Of a stretch of 64,000 nt of DNA, positions 22,819 to 34,352 are shown in pieces. This stretch comes from Physcia stellaris. Taxonomy: Eukaryota; Ascomycota; Lecanoromycetes; Caliciales; Physciaceae. Numbering within the stretch: position 1 is the first letter of the stretch; each line of letters starts with the position of its first letter. The stretch is from the NCBI GenBank assembly GCA_018902385.1, contig JABSSW010000004.1:1054001-1118000 (forward strand), read 5' to 3'. Both the position numbers and the translations under genes were made by a program. The notes below the pieces were generated by a model. It worked only from the letters and a program-made list of their open reading frames with translations. It had not been told where the DNA came from and searched no databases.

Positions 22819-23800
22819 GAATGGCTCAGGCATCTAGTCTTTGATCTTCCACGAACGGAGGATTCGCTTTGCACTATGTCTATGATATCCAAATTACTTT
22901 GTATGCATCGTAAGGATGCGAAGACTCTTTCTTTTCCCCCCCTCTCTTTCTATTCGGAACTGATTTGGGTCCTTACCTAAATCTCGTGGAAGAGACAGGT
23001 AATGTTCGGCCTCTATCTATGATGACTGATGGGATGACCACTGGATCACATTCTACCACAAAGTATAATCATCTCACTCCCTTATCTGATGGTGAATATA
23101 CTTTATCGAATGCTGGGACCGTCCCGAGCGAGTCAAGCGTCCGGCAGGCGGGAAGGCTAACAGCCCTATGAACTGTCCGTCATGCCAGTGAAAAAGCTGA
23201 ACCTGCGTCCGCTCCCTGTCATCCTCTTGCCATTGGAGCTCCCTCCGCCTACCTGACCTATCACAGAATGCCATCTCATGAGGAAAAGTACTCCGTACTT
23301 GACATATGCGCCTCTCGAGCTTCGTCACCTTCGTGCTCCTCGCATTCTGCACCTCCTCGATACCTCTGGCAGGGTCGCCCTTCTATTCTACTCCCTTCAG
23401 CCTGACCATGAAGGCTCGGACGGATCGGCCATCCAATCAATGACTACTTGTATTTTACCACCCCAAAACACAACCACAACACCATTCCTGCGAGGCGAAA
23501 AGTATCTTCACCAACTGTGTGACACCCACAATCCCTCTTCATCCATTTCCAGCCGCCTGGAGACGACTTCGACCTGGGCTGCCCTTCCGTCTACATCATG
23601 AACATATCGCTCAGCATATCTCCAGTACCTCCCATCACGCTTACTTCGGTCTGACTGTAATCAATGTTGAGCATAGTGTATTTTTAGAACGTTTGCTGGC
23701 TTTGACAGCTGCATATGCTGTGGCACCTACCCAGCTGCACGGTTAATTTTCCGCCCGACCTTGCTTCTCTTTACATAGAGAGATCAGAAATCCTGTAGAT
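22819..23800. other. Intergenic upstream of the bZIP gene
   Basis: About 980 bases; short frames only. Contains pyrimidine-rich tracts near 22930-22950 but no element I can name. Confidence 0.4.
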
Positions 23801-25374
23801 ATGGCTCAAGCCTCACCACCAGAGTCCGCCTATGATGAATCCCCAGAAACCAAAATGGAAGATGTTGTCCATGGGCTTCACGACTTCAGTCCCGAAAAGA
23901 GCCCCAGATTTGGCAATTTGGGTTTTCTCAAAGGCCTTACGGAGAGAAAGACGACTAGAGGTAGCAGTGTCTCAGATTGCACATGATTCATGTAAGATAA
24001 GCTGATGAAGCGATAGACGGTCAAGCGCCTAAAAGAAGAGGTCCTAAACCTGATAGCAAACCTGCATTGACGCGACGACAGGAGCTCAACCGCCAAGCTC
24101 AGCGGTGGGTATTGTCAAACACCGGGTGACCTTGTCTTCTTGAATCGCTAATGATTGTTCCAGCACTCATCGTGAGCGAAAAGAAGTCTACATGAGAGCT
24201 CTCGAGGAAGAGCTTGTCCGAACTAAAGTGGCATACAATACCACTCTACAAGATCGAAATGCCATTGCCGACGAAAACAGAGAATTGAAAGATCTCCTCA
24301 ACTCATATGGCATAGCTTATTCACCTGGAAATCGTAGTAGCTTTGTGCCTGGCCGAAGTACATCCACCGCTACTACAGCCCAGTCTTACGCTCGCTCCAT
24401 TGGCCAAAAATCCAATCACTCCAGCGACTATGTTAACGGACAAGTGCAACCAAATTCAGGCTCACGAGAGCATTCTATCGGACAAGCGACCAGTACATAT
24501 GCCGGTTCATTGCCTGGTGGATCTGCCACACAAGTCAACAACCTCAGCCCCGTCCCAACGCTCGGATCTAACAGTAGCTTGTCGCTTGCGCCAGATAGAA
24601 AACAAAGTAGATCCGAGTTATCCCGTAGTCCACATACCATCTATCACGCAAATGGCATGAACCACGATCAGTTGGGTATTGACTTCGTCTTGGCGTAAGT
24701 TCACTCTAAAATTGAGCAGTTGCGAAGCCCCGGCCGTTGGGAAGCATTAACGGGGCACACAAGAACATGATTAACCGATTTCTCCCACAGGCTCGAACAA
24801 GTATGCCACGATCATCAACAGTTCATGTGTGCACGTGCTCAAGGATCCGAGACGGAAGTATCAGGACATGCAATGATGGTGTCATGCCCACCACCCGACC
24901 ATGTTCGGAATAACCCTGATGAGATATATCCACACAAACCGCCCGATCTGCCAGCTGCCGATCTGATGCAACTATACAACCTTAGCCAGAAGCTACCGCT
25001 TGGTGGTGAGATCACGCCTGTACAAGCATTGCAGATCATCCGATCTCATGAACGATATGGAGAACTAACGTCGGGCGATTATGAAATATTGAAAAGTGAT
25101 TTGAGGGAGAAATCCAGATGTTATGGGTGAGTGCTGTCAATCGTTCTCTTCGTCCTCACCCTTTCCCATGACTTGGCGCCACCAAGAGCCTGTTCATGAA
25201 TCTCTCATTCTTGTGTTCTCTCCAGTCTTTTGCGGCCACTGAACTATACATCCAAGTGTTCCAGCAAGGCTGATGGTGATGCGTAGGTTTGGCGCCGTGC
25301 TCGAGGAATTCGAAGTACAAGATGCGCTTCACAATGTGTTCGCGACCAAATACGGCGGCTTCACCTTTGAGTGA
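23801..25374 (+). CDS. bZIP transcription factor with conserved C-terminal domain
   Basis: Five exons: 23801-23960, 24017-24104, 24164-24694, 24791-25126 and 25287-25374. All splice sites are canonical and in phase, giving 400 residues. The basic region is split by intron 2 and reads RRQELNRQAQRTHRERKEVY, with the N-x7-R core of fungal AP-1/Yap-like bZIPs; a leucine-zipper-like helix follows (ALEEELVRTKVAYNTTLQDR). Exons 4-5 encode a conserved fungal bZIP tail: LEQVCHDHQQFMC, LPLGGEITPVQALQIIRSHE and FGAVLEEFEVQDALHNVF. The middle is Ser-rich and disordered. It should bind DNA as a dimer in the nucleus. The target pathway is not evident, and I do not assign a named orthologue. Confidence 0.88.
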
Positions 25375-26066
25375 GCTTCAAATTCGGTCCAATTTCAACA
25401 ACTTCGAGCATTTTATTTGCTTATACCAATTAGATTTCGAGTGGCGTTGGACGTGTCTACGGGGCGGTTTGACTGATTTATGATACCATTTCGCTGACGG
25501 GACGAATCAACTGTGACTTATGCCAGCATTCAAGGCCAGGGTAGCGAGATCCGAGTAACTAGCTTCAGCTCCTTTCGTGTCATGACATTGGCACTAACTA
25601 CAAGGTACTCTTTCTTTTTCTTCTTCTTTTTTTCTTTGGTGAATCGGTTTAACGAGGTGAGTGTGGGGAGAGCCAATGAGGTGCCACGATTGAGCCTCGT
25701 GGACTGGGCCATGTCGTTACCCACATCTGATCTCGAAGGATCTTCATCCCAAGCCAACCCCACACTGTTTCCATCTTCGCTACTTCCATTGCCTTTGCAT
25801 CCTATCAGAATTGCCTTTGGAGAAACGGGAGCATCGCTGGGCCCGGGCCAGAAGCCTGCAACACGCAGGTACGCCTGATACTCGACCTACTATTTCCCCA
25901 TTCGGACGGCAAGACTACACCATGACGATTCCTTTCACGTCATCCAGTGCTCCTGTCGCCGCATCTCTTTCACTGCCGTTAACCTATAAAATGCCGCTCA
26001 GCCCACCTCCACTGAAAATGCTTCGCTTTCTCTCAGCGTGCACTCGTGGCCATTCGGAAATTGACC
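25375..26066. other. Intergenic upstream of the esterase-like gene
   Basis: Contains a T-rich pyrimidine tract at about 25609-25637 and, close to the gene, a TATA-like box (listed separately). No other gene recognised. Confidence 0.45.
25985..25990 (+). promoter_or_regulatory. TATA-like box
   Basis: TATAAA lies 77-82 bases upstream of the proposed start codon at 26067 of the secreted esterase-like gene, a plausible distance for a fungal core promoter. Confidence 0.45.
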
Positions 26067-27988
26067 ATGCTTCTCTCCTCTTGCCTTTCCACTCTCTTAG
26101 CTGCCGCATCATGTTCCGCAGCTGCAATCTCCCAGCGCGCTTCGCCTGTCGTGAATCAAACAACTTGTGATGGGAAGCAATTCACATACGAGTCACTGGC
26201 CGGGTACGGATTCATCCCATCCAACGCCCGTGACAAGTATGGAGACACCATCGGTGGTATCGGCAGCTCTATAGCCCTGGACCGATCTACATGGAAGAAA
26301 TCTAAGAGTGGTTCCTACACTGGCATTCTCTATACGCTGCCTGATCGCGGGTGGTATGTCATCCCAGCACACCTCTGTTTCCCGCCATCTCCATTCCCAA
26401 CATACAAAATACTCACTCGTCCATCCCTAGGAATACCCAGGGAACGCTAAACTACCAGAACCGCATCCAAAAGCTCTCCCTAACATTCACTCCTGCCCCA
26501 AACGCCTCCCTCGCCTCCCCCTCGCCACCAAACTTGAAACTCACCTACCTAGACACCATCCTCCTCACCGGCCCAGATGGTACCCCAGTCACAGGTCTCG
26601 ACGCCGACATAACCGGCTTTTTGTCCTACCCAGGCTTCCCACCCCTCCCCGCTGCAACCTTCGTCGGCAATGGTTTCGGCCAGCCCGGACCAGGCGGCAA
26701 GCGTGTTTCCCTGGACACCGAAGGACTCGTCCTAGCTCGAGACGGCAGTTTCTGGATCTCGGACGAGTACGGGCCGTACATCTACCATTTCTCCCCCAAG
26801 GGAAAGATGACAAGCGCCATCCAGCCGCCGGACGCCTACCTCCCGCGCCGCAACGGCAGCCTCAGTTTCAGCGCCAACAGCCCACCCATCTACGCCCCGA
26901 ACCAGAAACCCGTGCCCGCAGACACGGACAGCGGGCGCGCTAATAATCAGGGACTTGAAGGCCTGACCATCAGCGAGGATGGGAATACGTTGTACTCACT
27001 CATGCAAAGCGCGCTCGACCAGGAGGGCGGGCCTAACAACCCCTACCGCAAGCAAGCAAGGCTATTGGTGTACGACGTCAGCAAAGCCACGAAACCGAAA
27101 TACAAGCACGAATTCGTCGTCACGCTCCCGCTCTGGACCGATCCTACGGCTAAAGCGGGCAAGGCGCTCAAAGTCGCCGCGCAATCCGAGATCCACGCCC
27201 TCGGCTCGGGGCAATTCTTCGTGCTCGCGCGTGATAGTGGGGCTGGTCATGGCGCCGCTAGTAGTCTGAGCATCTATCGCCACGTGGATGTCTTCGATAT
27301 CAGCGAAGCGACGGATGTTAAGGGGAAGGAGAATGATGCCGCTACGGGCAGTATCGCGGATAAGATGGGGAGTTGGAGGAGGGTGTCAAGCCGGCGGAGT
27401 ATTGCCCGTTTTTGGACTTTAATGTTGAGGGTGAGTTGGGGAGGTTTGGGTTGCATAATGGTGGGAAGCAGGATGGTGGGCTGCTGGATGAGAAGTGGGA
27501 GGGGTTGGCGCTTGCGCCTGTTGATGGGGAGGGTGTGTATTCACTCCCGTTTTTTTGCTCTGGTGTTCGCCCTGTTGTTGGATTGCTGATGGAGAGTTAC
27601 TGGGGGAACAGATGGCAAGGACGGAGAGTGGTTCTTGATTAGTCTGAGTGATAACGATTTCATCACGCAAGACGGTAAGTCATTCCTTCTCTTAAGTATC
27701 TTCCGCCTTCCCCCTTTCCCCCCTCCATTAGTACCCAAAGCTCACCTTTTGTTCCTCGCTATCCTTCTCTCAACCTCTTTCCCACAACATACATACATAT
27801 ATCTTCTAGACGAGTGGGCTTTGGAGATGATGGAGCTGGAGAAAGCGATTTGGGCTCATGAGCTAAGAATGTTATTAGGCCACCTCAATTTCGGCACCTA
27901 CACCTACTCCGATGCCTCGGGGTATAATGTCGATAACCAGGCCCTCGTGTTCCGGGTGAGGCTTCCTAAGAGCGCGAGGCCGAGTTAG
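26067..27988 (+). CDS. Secreted esterase-like-of-phytase domain protein
   Basis: Four exons: 26067-26353, 26431-27532, 27612-27674 and 27879-27988. The ATG at 26067 starts a signal peptide (MLLSSCLSTLLAAASCSAAA), so it is preferred. The domain blocks are those of the 'esterase-like activity of phytase' family: GGIGSSIALD, LYTLPDRGWNTQGTLNYQNR, LDTEGLVLARDGSFWISDEY, NQGLEGLTISEDGNTLYSLM, then WEGLALAPVDGEDGKDGEW, and the end block GYNVDNQALVFRVRLP. It is expected to be extracellular; the true substrate is uncertain. The frame changes near 27366-27374 at ATGGGGAGTTGG. One extra G in the run yields KMGELEEGVKPAEYCPFLDF, the family sequence, and makes 521 codons in total. A sequence error is likely. 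Confidence 0.82.
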
Positions 27989-28017
27989 GGGGATGGGGTG
28001 GGGGAGGGATAGGGGGG
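27988..28017 (+). other. Potential G-quadruplex in the 3' region
   Basis: Beginning at the last base of the stop codon are five G-runs of 3-6 bases separated by 1-3 bases. This fits the G-quadruplex pattern on the coding strand, so it would be present in the mRNA 3' end. Confidence 0.6.
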
Positions 28018-28840
28018 ATGAGGGAGAGAGGGGCTGGTGAGGGGGAGAGGGATGGAATAACAATATCAGAAGAAATTGTCATACCGGCAGCCGAGAAATA
28101 TACATGATAATTATGGAGATCATCTCCTTCTCGTACGATTACACCCTCCCCGCCCCTCTTTTTTCTCTCTCTTATCTAGCTACATTACGATTTTCTCGCT
28201 AAAGAAATTCCTTTGGGGGGTGCTGAGGGTGTATGTTCGTCGTGTTTCTATCTATATGGGGGTTTTTGTCTCTTTTCCGTAGGTTTGAGTGGATGGTGTT
28301 TCCGGAAATTTCTCTGCTCTCACATGGTGATTCTTCTTCTAGTGAAAATTCTATATCTCTTTTTTAAGGATCAGATATAGTATACTATATGATGAATATA
28401 TTGCTACATACTCTTCATAAGTAAGTAGTCTCAATATAACCATTAAACCCCCCACCCGCCCAAGCAAAATACTCGCCGCTACCTTTTCTAGAATCGTGAG
28501 TATACCCTCCCTTTTTCTGTCAGGGGATTGAGATGTGAGCTGTTGTAAGATGGGTGTGGGGAGGTGTGGTTTGGAGGAAGTTTAATTGTGGAGAGAGGAT
28601 AAGGTAAGGCCTTCTCATGCTCTTTTTTCGGGAAGGGAAGGGGAGTTAGGGGTTTCTTAGCACGTTGCAATTCCACGTATTGTATGTGTGATCTGGTGTC
28701 ACGCTTTCGGAGACAGGAACGCTATACTCCCATCGCAGACCTTTCCGCGGCTCGGATTGGGCAATTCAGAATATCGAACGGGTAATCTGAGCCCTTAGCC
28801 AAGCTCTCGGTCTTGAGATTCCGATTGTCTTTGGAAGCGA
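27989..28840. other. Intergenic, purine- and AT-rich low complexity
   Basis: After the G-rich tract comes T/C-rich and then AT-rich sequence (28340-28440). No coding region seen. Confidence 0.4.
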
Positions 28841-30776
28841 TCATAGCTTCGCCGACCCCTCCCTCTTCTCCTTCCCCTTCCTCTTCCTCTTCCCCCCACC
28901 ACTAGCCTGCCATCCAAACTCCAACTTCGCCCCCTTCCCCGCCTCAACAATCACATTCACGACACAGACCCTCTCATCTCGGAACCCTTTCTCCGTGGCA
29001 TTGGCCAGTTCGTCAGGCGTGCGGACCAGATACCCCGACCCACCGCACGCGTGGGCGAGTTTCTCGTAGCCGATCTCGAAGCCGAGGGAGGTGCTGCGGA
29101 GACCTTTCTTCTGTTCCTTTTTGTCATCACTCTTACTATCACTGCCATTATTGTTGACAGGTCGAGTGGATTGCTGCAGGGTATGCCGTTGCAGTCCCAG
29201 CCACTCATCCGCCGAGTCACTGTCCCCATGATACACGCCCCCGTTATTAACCACGAACACCAGCACATCCATGCCGTACCGCGCCATGGTCTCGATTTCC
29301 ATCGCGCTGAACCCGAACGCGCTGTCCCCCTCCACACAAACGACTTTCTTCCCCTTTCTGTTCCCTTCGCGCTGGGGAGGCCCGGAATTTCCTTCGCCTG
29401 CGGCGCCGTTGTAGGCTTCCCACGCCGCGATGGCGTAGCCTAGACCGACACCCATGGTGGCGTGCGTGCCGGCGTCGAGGCGCAGGCGCGGGTGCGAGAC
29501 GGGGAAGATGCTGCGGCTGATGTCCATCGTGTTTGCGCCTTCCGAGACGTAGACTATGCCGCCTTCGTCTGGGGGGGAGAGGCGGTGGAGGGTGCGTTCG
29601 ATGGTTGAGAGGGCGAGGGCGTAGGTCATTGGCTGGGTTTGCGCTGCGGCTTTCTTGGCTGCTGTTTCTAGATTGCGGTTTCGGGACTCTGAAAGGTGGG
29701 ATGTGAAGGGCGAGGTATTGGGGTCGTAATGCCAGGTGCCTAGGGCGGAAGATATTTGCGGGACTATTGTGCGGAGATCGCCCCAGAGGGAGAGATGGGG
29801 CGTAGGGTTGTTGAGGCCGAGCGTTTGAGCGTCTATGTCCACTTGGATGAATTGAGCTGCTGGGTTCCATTTCGGTGCGTCGCCGAAGTGGAAGATCCAG
29901 TTTAGGCGTGCGCCGAGAACGAGCACGACGTCTGCTTCTCGAAGCGCGGTGCTGCGAGCGCTGGCGGTGTTTAGGGGTGCGAGTCTGGGAGGACGCCTTT
30001 GCCCATCGGCGAAGGGAGGAAGGGGAGCTGGGCGGTGGATATTAGGTGTCTGATCGCAGTTTCCGCGCGGGCGTAGGCGGCGCCTTTGCCTATTACTACC
30101 AACGGGGCTTTGGCGGCTTTGAGGAGCTGCGCGATCTTGAAGATTGTGGTTTCTTCTGCACCGGGTGCTGGGCTGTGAGGGACTGGACTGAGGGCCTGAA
30201 CATCGTCTGAGTCTTCGATGGTGCCTTGTATTATATCTGCCGGAAGATCTACAAAGCCAGTCCCTGGTCGACCGTACCATGATGACCGATAAGCGTTTCG
30301 AATGGAGCCAGGTATATGTTCGAGGGAGGGCGGACGAACGGAGATCTTGGTGTGAGGTGCAAGAAGGGAGATTGCGTCGAGCTCTTGGAATGCGCCACGA
30401 TGGACAAGATGTGTCTCCGACGATCCAGCGAGTAAAAGTAGTGGCCAGGCATTGATACTCGAGTTACCAATCTGCGACTCCTATGGTTAATGATTGGGGC
30501 AGACGGAGTGAAGAAGGATTTACGTACGCCAGCCATTGTGTGCAGGACGCCCGGTCCCCCAACTACGAGGCATACCCCTGGCCTGCCAGTCAGGTATCCA
30601 TACGCTGTCGCCGCATAGCTGGCTGCTTGCTCGTTGCGAAAGCCAATGAACCGGATACCCAGATTGATTGCTTCCTCCGCGATTTCGACGACCGGAATAC
30701 CGACGATGCCAAATACGACGGTGACACCTAAATCGCGAAGAATACGCGCAATTATTTGAGCGCCCGATGGCGCCAT
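28841..30776 (-). CDS. 2-hydroxyacyl-CoA lyase (ThDP-dependent, likely peroxisomal)
   Basis: Two exons, 30528-30776 and 28841-30471; a 56-nt intron (GTACGT donor, CATTAAC branch site, CAG acceptor) joins HTMAG to [16 protein letters not shown]. The N-terminal ThDP-enzyme domain has [17 protein letters not shown] and the catalytic Glu in [19 protein letters not shown]. The middle block [20 protein letters not shown] followed by [16 protein letters not shown] is the oxalyl-CoA decarboxylase/HACL pattern. The C-terminal ThDP/Mg motif is [15 protein letters not shown] to [12 protein letters not shown]. The last residues SAKL resemble a PTS1 signal, fitting cleavage of 2-hydroxyacyl-CoA in fatty acid alpha-oxidation. 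The frame changes at about 29970 at CACCCCTAAA: one more C gives SHPLNTAS and 627 codons. Low-complexity Ser/Asp/Lys insert in the C-terminal domain. Confidence 0.85.
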
Positions 30777-31128
30777 TGACACGTTGTGGCCGTCAAAGAC
30801 TGTGTTGCTTGAAGAAGCGCTTCAGATGGTCGGTATCCCCTGGTATCGTAGAGCGGACAATGATGTCAGCCACTGGGCCGAGGCTAGGGCAAATTTCTAG
30901 GGCATCACTCATGAGGCTACCTACTGAGCTACTTTAGGTACTCTGCTATCAGTAGAACGATGATGGAAGGTAAGTACTAGCAATGCTTGGAAACCGTTCA
31001 TGCCTATGTCGTTTCTCACATGGCATAATTAGGGACGCAATGTGTAGCATGTTCGTCACACTCTAAGGAGCGCGCGTGTGGTATGAGGGTACAAGTGTCT
31101 GAGGTTGGATGTCTCGAGCATCGCTCCG
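30777..31128. other. Short intergenic segment
   Basis: Upstream of the lyase gene and downstream of the hypothetical gene at 31129. Nothing recognised. Confidence 0.4.
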
Positions 31129-31857
31129 CTAAAGATCTATGACCTCCCATTCAAAGACAGAATCGCCATCCTCTCTATCGGTATCTGAGTCATCCACCGA
31201 ACAGCTCAAGAAGCTCCAACCATCTCTATCCAGTTGTTCCCTCTGTCCGCCCTCCCACCTTTCCACTGCATCCTCCATCAATATCTGACCCTCGCCCTTC
31301 TGATGAGACCATAAAGTCTCAGCTAGCTCCGCCTCTTCCCACCAAGCATCGTCCTCATAGGCATCCTCCTGCTCAAGACAGTAGCTGCAGCTGCTCACAC
31401 CACCACAGCCATCCCATGACTGGTCATCATATCTCCCAATCTGCTCTGGCCCAACTGCCCCCCTCGCAACTCGTCCAATGTAATTTTGCCCTACCTTCCT
31501 CTTATCGTAAGCCGCCACTGCTCCTCTCTTATCGCGCTTATCTGAATGACGATGATGGTACGTTGGCGGACGAGGCCAGCACTGCGCCTCCTTGTATAGA
31601 TCGCGCGGGGTGAGGTGTTCGATAGGAGTCGTGTTCGCATGCGTAGGCTGAGAGAGGAAGAGACCCGCATCGTTGAGAGGCTTGTTAAAAGGATCTAACA
31701 TGAGGAGGCGGTCCTGTGAGTCTACTAGACGGTAATGTGGTTGGTGGAGCTGGCCGGGCTTGACGAAGCGGAAGGAATAGTATTTTTCTGCACGGGTGCG
31801 GGTACGTCTGGAGATTGTGGAAGCGGCACGGAGGTCGTGCGAGATGGGATCCTCCAT
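31129..31857 (-). CDS. Hypothetical acidic protein
   Basis: Single-exon frame of 242 residues starting at ATG 31857. I do not recognise it. The N-terminal half is basic and hydrophilic (TRTRAEKYYSFRFVKPGQLH, then LTPRDLYKEAQCWPRPPTYH). The middle has a Cys-rich stretch CGGVSSCSYCLEQ, and the C-terminal half is strongly acidic with several Trp (DAWWEEAELAETLWSHQ) ending DSVFEWEVIDL. No signal peptide or membrane segment. The composition, the uninterrupted length and the clean ATG favour a real gene, but no homologue is known to me. It is divergent from the 2OG oxygenase gene at 32225, 367 bases away. Confidence 0.55.
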   Translation of the reverse strand: MEDPISHDLRAASTISRRTRTRAEKYYSFRFVKPGQLHQPHYRLVDSQDRLLMLDPFNKPLNDAGLFLSQPTHANTTPIEHLTPRDLYKEAQCWPRPPTYHHRHSDKRDKRGAVAAYDKRKVGQNYIGRVARGAVGPEQIGRYDDQSWDGCGGVSSCSYCLEQEDAYEDDAWWEEAELAETLWSHQKGEGQILMEDAVERWEGGQREQLDRDGWSFLSCSVDDSDTDREDGDSVFEWEVIDL

Positions 31858-32224
31858 TGCTTAAACAGGAATAAGAGTTTAGGTAATTAATGGGGATAGA
31901 TCGTATGTAAGTATTTTGATCAGAGTGGTGAACGGTCGATGGCTTCAGTCGAGCTCAATGAAGAGAACCGAAGAAAGTTGGCAACCTTTCAATTATGGAG
32001 TAGAAGAGGAGGGAAGCCGGGCACTGGGGCCTTTTATGCCGCCCTGATCATGAAAGGAAGTATGAGTCAAGGTGAAGGGAGTTGCCTCGCGCCAACAGTG
32101 GCAGTGCTCAGTGTGGCTGAGCACTTAAGTGAATATATCAACTTACAGGCCCACCCCTTTTCGTTTTCATAGACATATCATACCGTGATCTAAAATTTTG
32201 TTAGAGGGAGGTTTTGTTACAAAG
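31858..32224. other. Divergent promoter region
   Basis: 367 bases between the starts of the hypothetical gene (minus) and the oxygenase gene (plus). No named element seen. Confidence 0.4.
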
Positions 32225-33300
32225 ATGTATGATAGCATGGACACCCAAGAAAAAGGAAACTCAGACGCCGACGCCCTCTCATTCCTAGCAACGAACGGCT
32301 ATCTCCCCCTACTCCTGGCAGACCACGATGGTATGGTACAAGCCTACAGCAATCTCTTTGACTCCTCTACACAATTCTTCTCTCTCCCCGAAAATTCCCC
32401 TCAGAAGACTGCTTTCCATGCAGCAAGTGGATCCGCAGCCAGCGAAGAAGGCTACTCCGACCTCCCTGGCGAGAAAAGCATCATGACCATCAAAACCCGC
32501 AACCGCTGCCCCGACATCCTGCAGCAACACGCAGAAGTGGCGTGGAACCTGACCGGTGCTTTTTTGCAAGACATTGCGAGGAAGATTGCGTCCAGCCTAG
32601 GGTTAGAGAGCGAGGTTTTTGCGCCGTTTGTTGATCCTTGCGTGATGCTGCCGAGGGAGCAACGCACGCCGACTTTGTTGAGGATGTTCAGGTATTTGAG
32701 GCCGAGGGAGGGGAGCCCAAGGTCAATGCCGAGAGGCATAAAGACCTTGGCTTGTTGTCGTTGGTAATCGGGCATTCACCAGGTCTGGAAGTCCTTGATC
32801 CTGTCACTGGCCTATGGGAAGCCATCGAGAGCGAAGACTTCGTGCCCAAAGAAGCGCAGGTGCGGTCGGGAGGTCTTACTGCCACTTTGCTGTCTGGAGA
32901 GACGATGGCGCTGCTTACGCGAGGGAGGTATAAAGCTGGTGTCCATCGAGTGCTTTGTGCTCCTGACCGAGATAATCCGTATCGATTCAGCATTGTCTTT
33001 ACGTTGAGACCTGGGCTTGCTCCTGTATACACGATGCACTTCGAGTCTGACATCGTGGGTCGATTTGCACCAGAGGAGCAGATGGATGGGCAGAGCTCTG
33101 CTGAGCTATTCGAACGCATTCGCCGAAGTCACTGGAATGTTAATGTTGTCAAGGATCTTAGGGAAGAGCAGCAGAAGCGATTGTTAGCTTTAGCTAAAGC
33201 TGCGAAAACTTCTGGTTCCGGTGGAGTCGCCGAAGAGTTCGTGCCTCCACCAGGACCGCCACCGGTCAGAACCCAGTCTCATGTCATGGGCATGGGTTGA
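32225..33300 (+). CDS. 2OG-Fe(II) oxygenase, isopenicillin-N-synthase-like
   Basis: Single exon from ATG 32225 (another ATG at 32237), stop at 33300. The N-terminal part (FLATNGYLPLLLADHDG, then YSNLFDSSTQFFSLP) resembles the non-haem dioxygenase N domain. The catalytic part has the iron-binding H-x-D in ERHKDLGLLSLVIG, a distal His in YKAGVHRVLC, and the 2-oxoglutarate-binding Arg-x-Ser in YRFSIVFTLRP. Members hydroxylate or cyclise small molecules; the substrate here is unknown. The frame changes near 32708-32716 at GAGGGGAGCCC. One more G gives RPREGEPKVNAERHKDLG and 359 codons, so a homopolymer error is likely. No secondary-metabolite cluster surrounds it. Confidence 0.8.
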
Positions 33301-34352
33301 GGATTCCCAACTAAGCTTGATGAGTATTCTCAAAATAGAGGACGGGGGAGAGAGCTGGGTAGAACCCGTGTTCGCAGATGTACTCGTTTCAAGTCTCTGG
33401 GTTTGGTCAACCTCACTCGGTCGAGCGATCCAGTGCATAACAAAAGTTGACCCGAGAACACATATGGGCAAGCCTTTAAGCTATACATACCACGTCATTA
33501 CATAAAGGCCTTTCGGGTCTACAAGAATCAGAAAGCCTAAAAGCTGTTCATCTGGCAGCGTGAGAGTATGTAGCTCTACTACAAATGTAGCGTAGACGCC
33601 AGGGCGACGTCACCAGGTTGTACGAGTACGGAAGAGCTGAATAGGGGTTGTAGATGGGGCTCAGATGGATACTACAATCTCGAGCCTAGTCCTCGACGTG
33701 TAAAGCATATGAACTCCATCTCTGAGGCGTGTAGCGGGAGGAAACATTATGTTAGAATATCAAAGGTTGACTGGTGACGTTGCTCAACGCTTGTACATTG
33801 CGCCCTTGAACGAAGTAGTGAACGCTATGACATACTGTAAGTAGCAGACGTAGACGATACCTCCATGCAACTCCCCGTGTAAACAACAAACCATCCCTCG
33901 GCTGTCAAAATATGACAGAAAAGCCAGGTATCGCCGATATCGCTCGAGGCCGTATCCAAAAGCTCCGATTCCGAAGAGCCAATAATAACAACTTGCACGT
34001 TGGGTGTGAGGCACCCATCGGATATGCTCGTCAAGTTTTCGTCCATTTTGGGACTGCAATTCTGATCGCTGTACCCGTCAGGCTAGAACTTGGTTTAGAA
34101 AGGGCATGCCTAATTAAGCTCAATGTTCTTTTCGCGGGTTGGCTGGGTTGGCTGGATGTTGATTTACACGGTCGTGGCTCGTTATGAGGTTTCAAAGTCC
34201 TGTAGTCCTTGATCAAGCGATTAGGCAGATTCTGCGTCCCTAATGCGCCTGAAGATGCAGTGAAAGTGGAGTGATTTGGCGATCGTTAAGCAAATCTTGA
34301 TATATGTTCGTTGTAGGTGAGTGGTATAACCTCGCGGGCTCGATAATGTATT
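33301..34352. other. Intergenic, nothing recognised
   Basis: About 1 kb between two 3' ends (oxygenase on plus, GTPase on minus). Short frames only. Confidence 0.4.
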
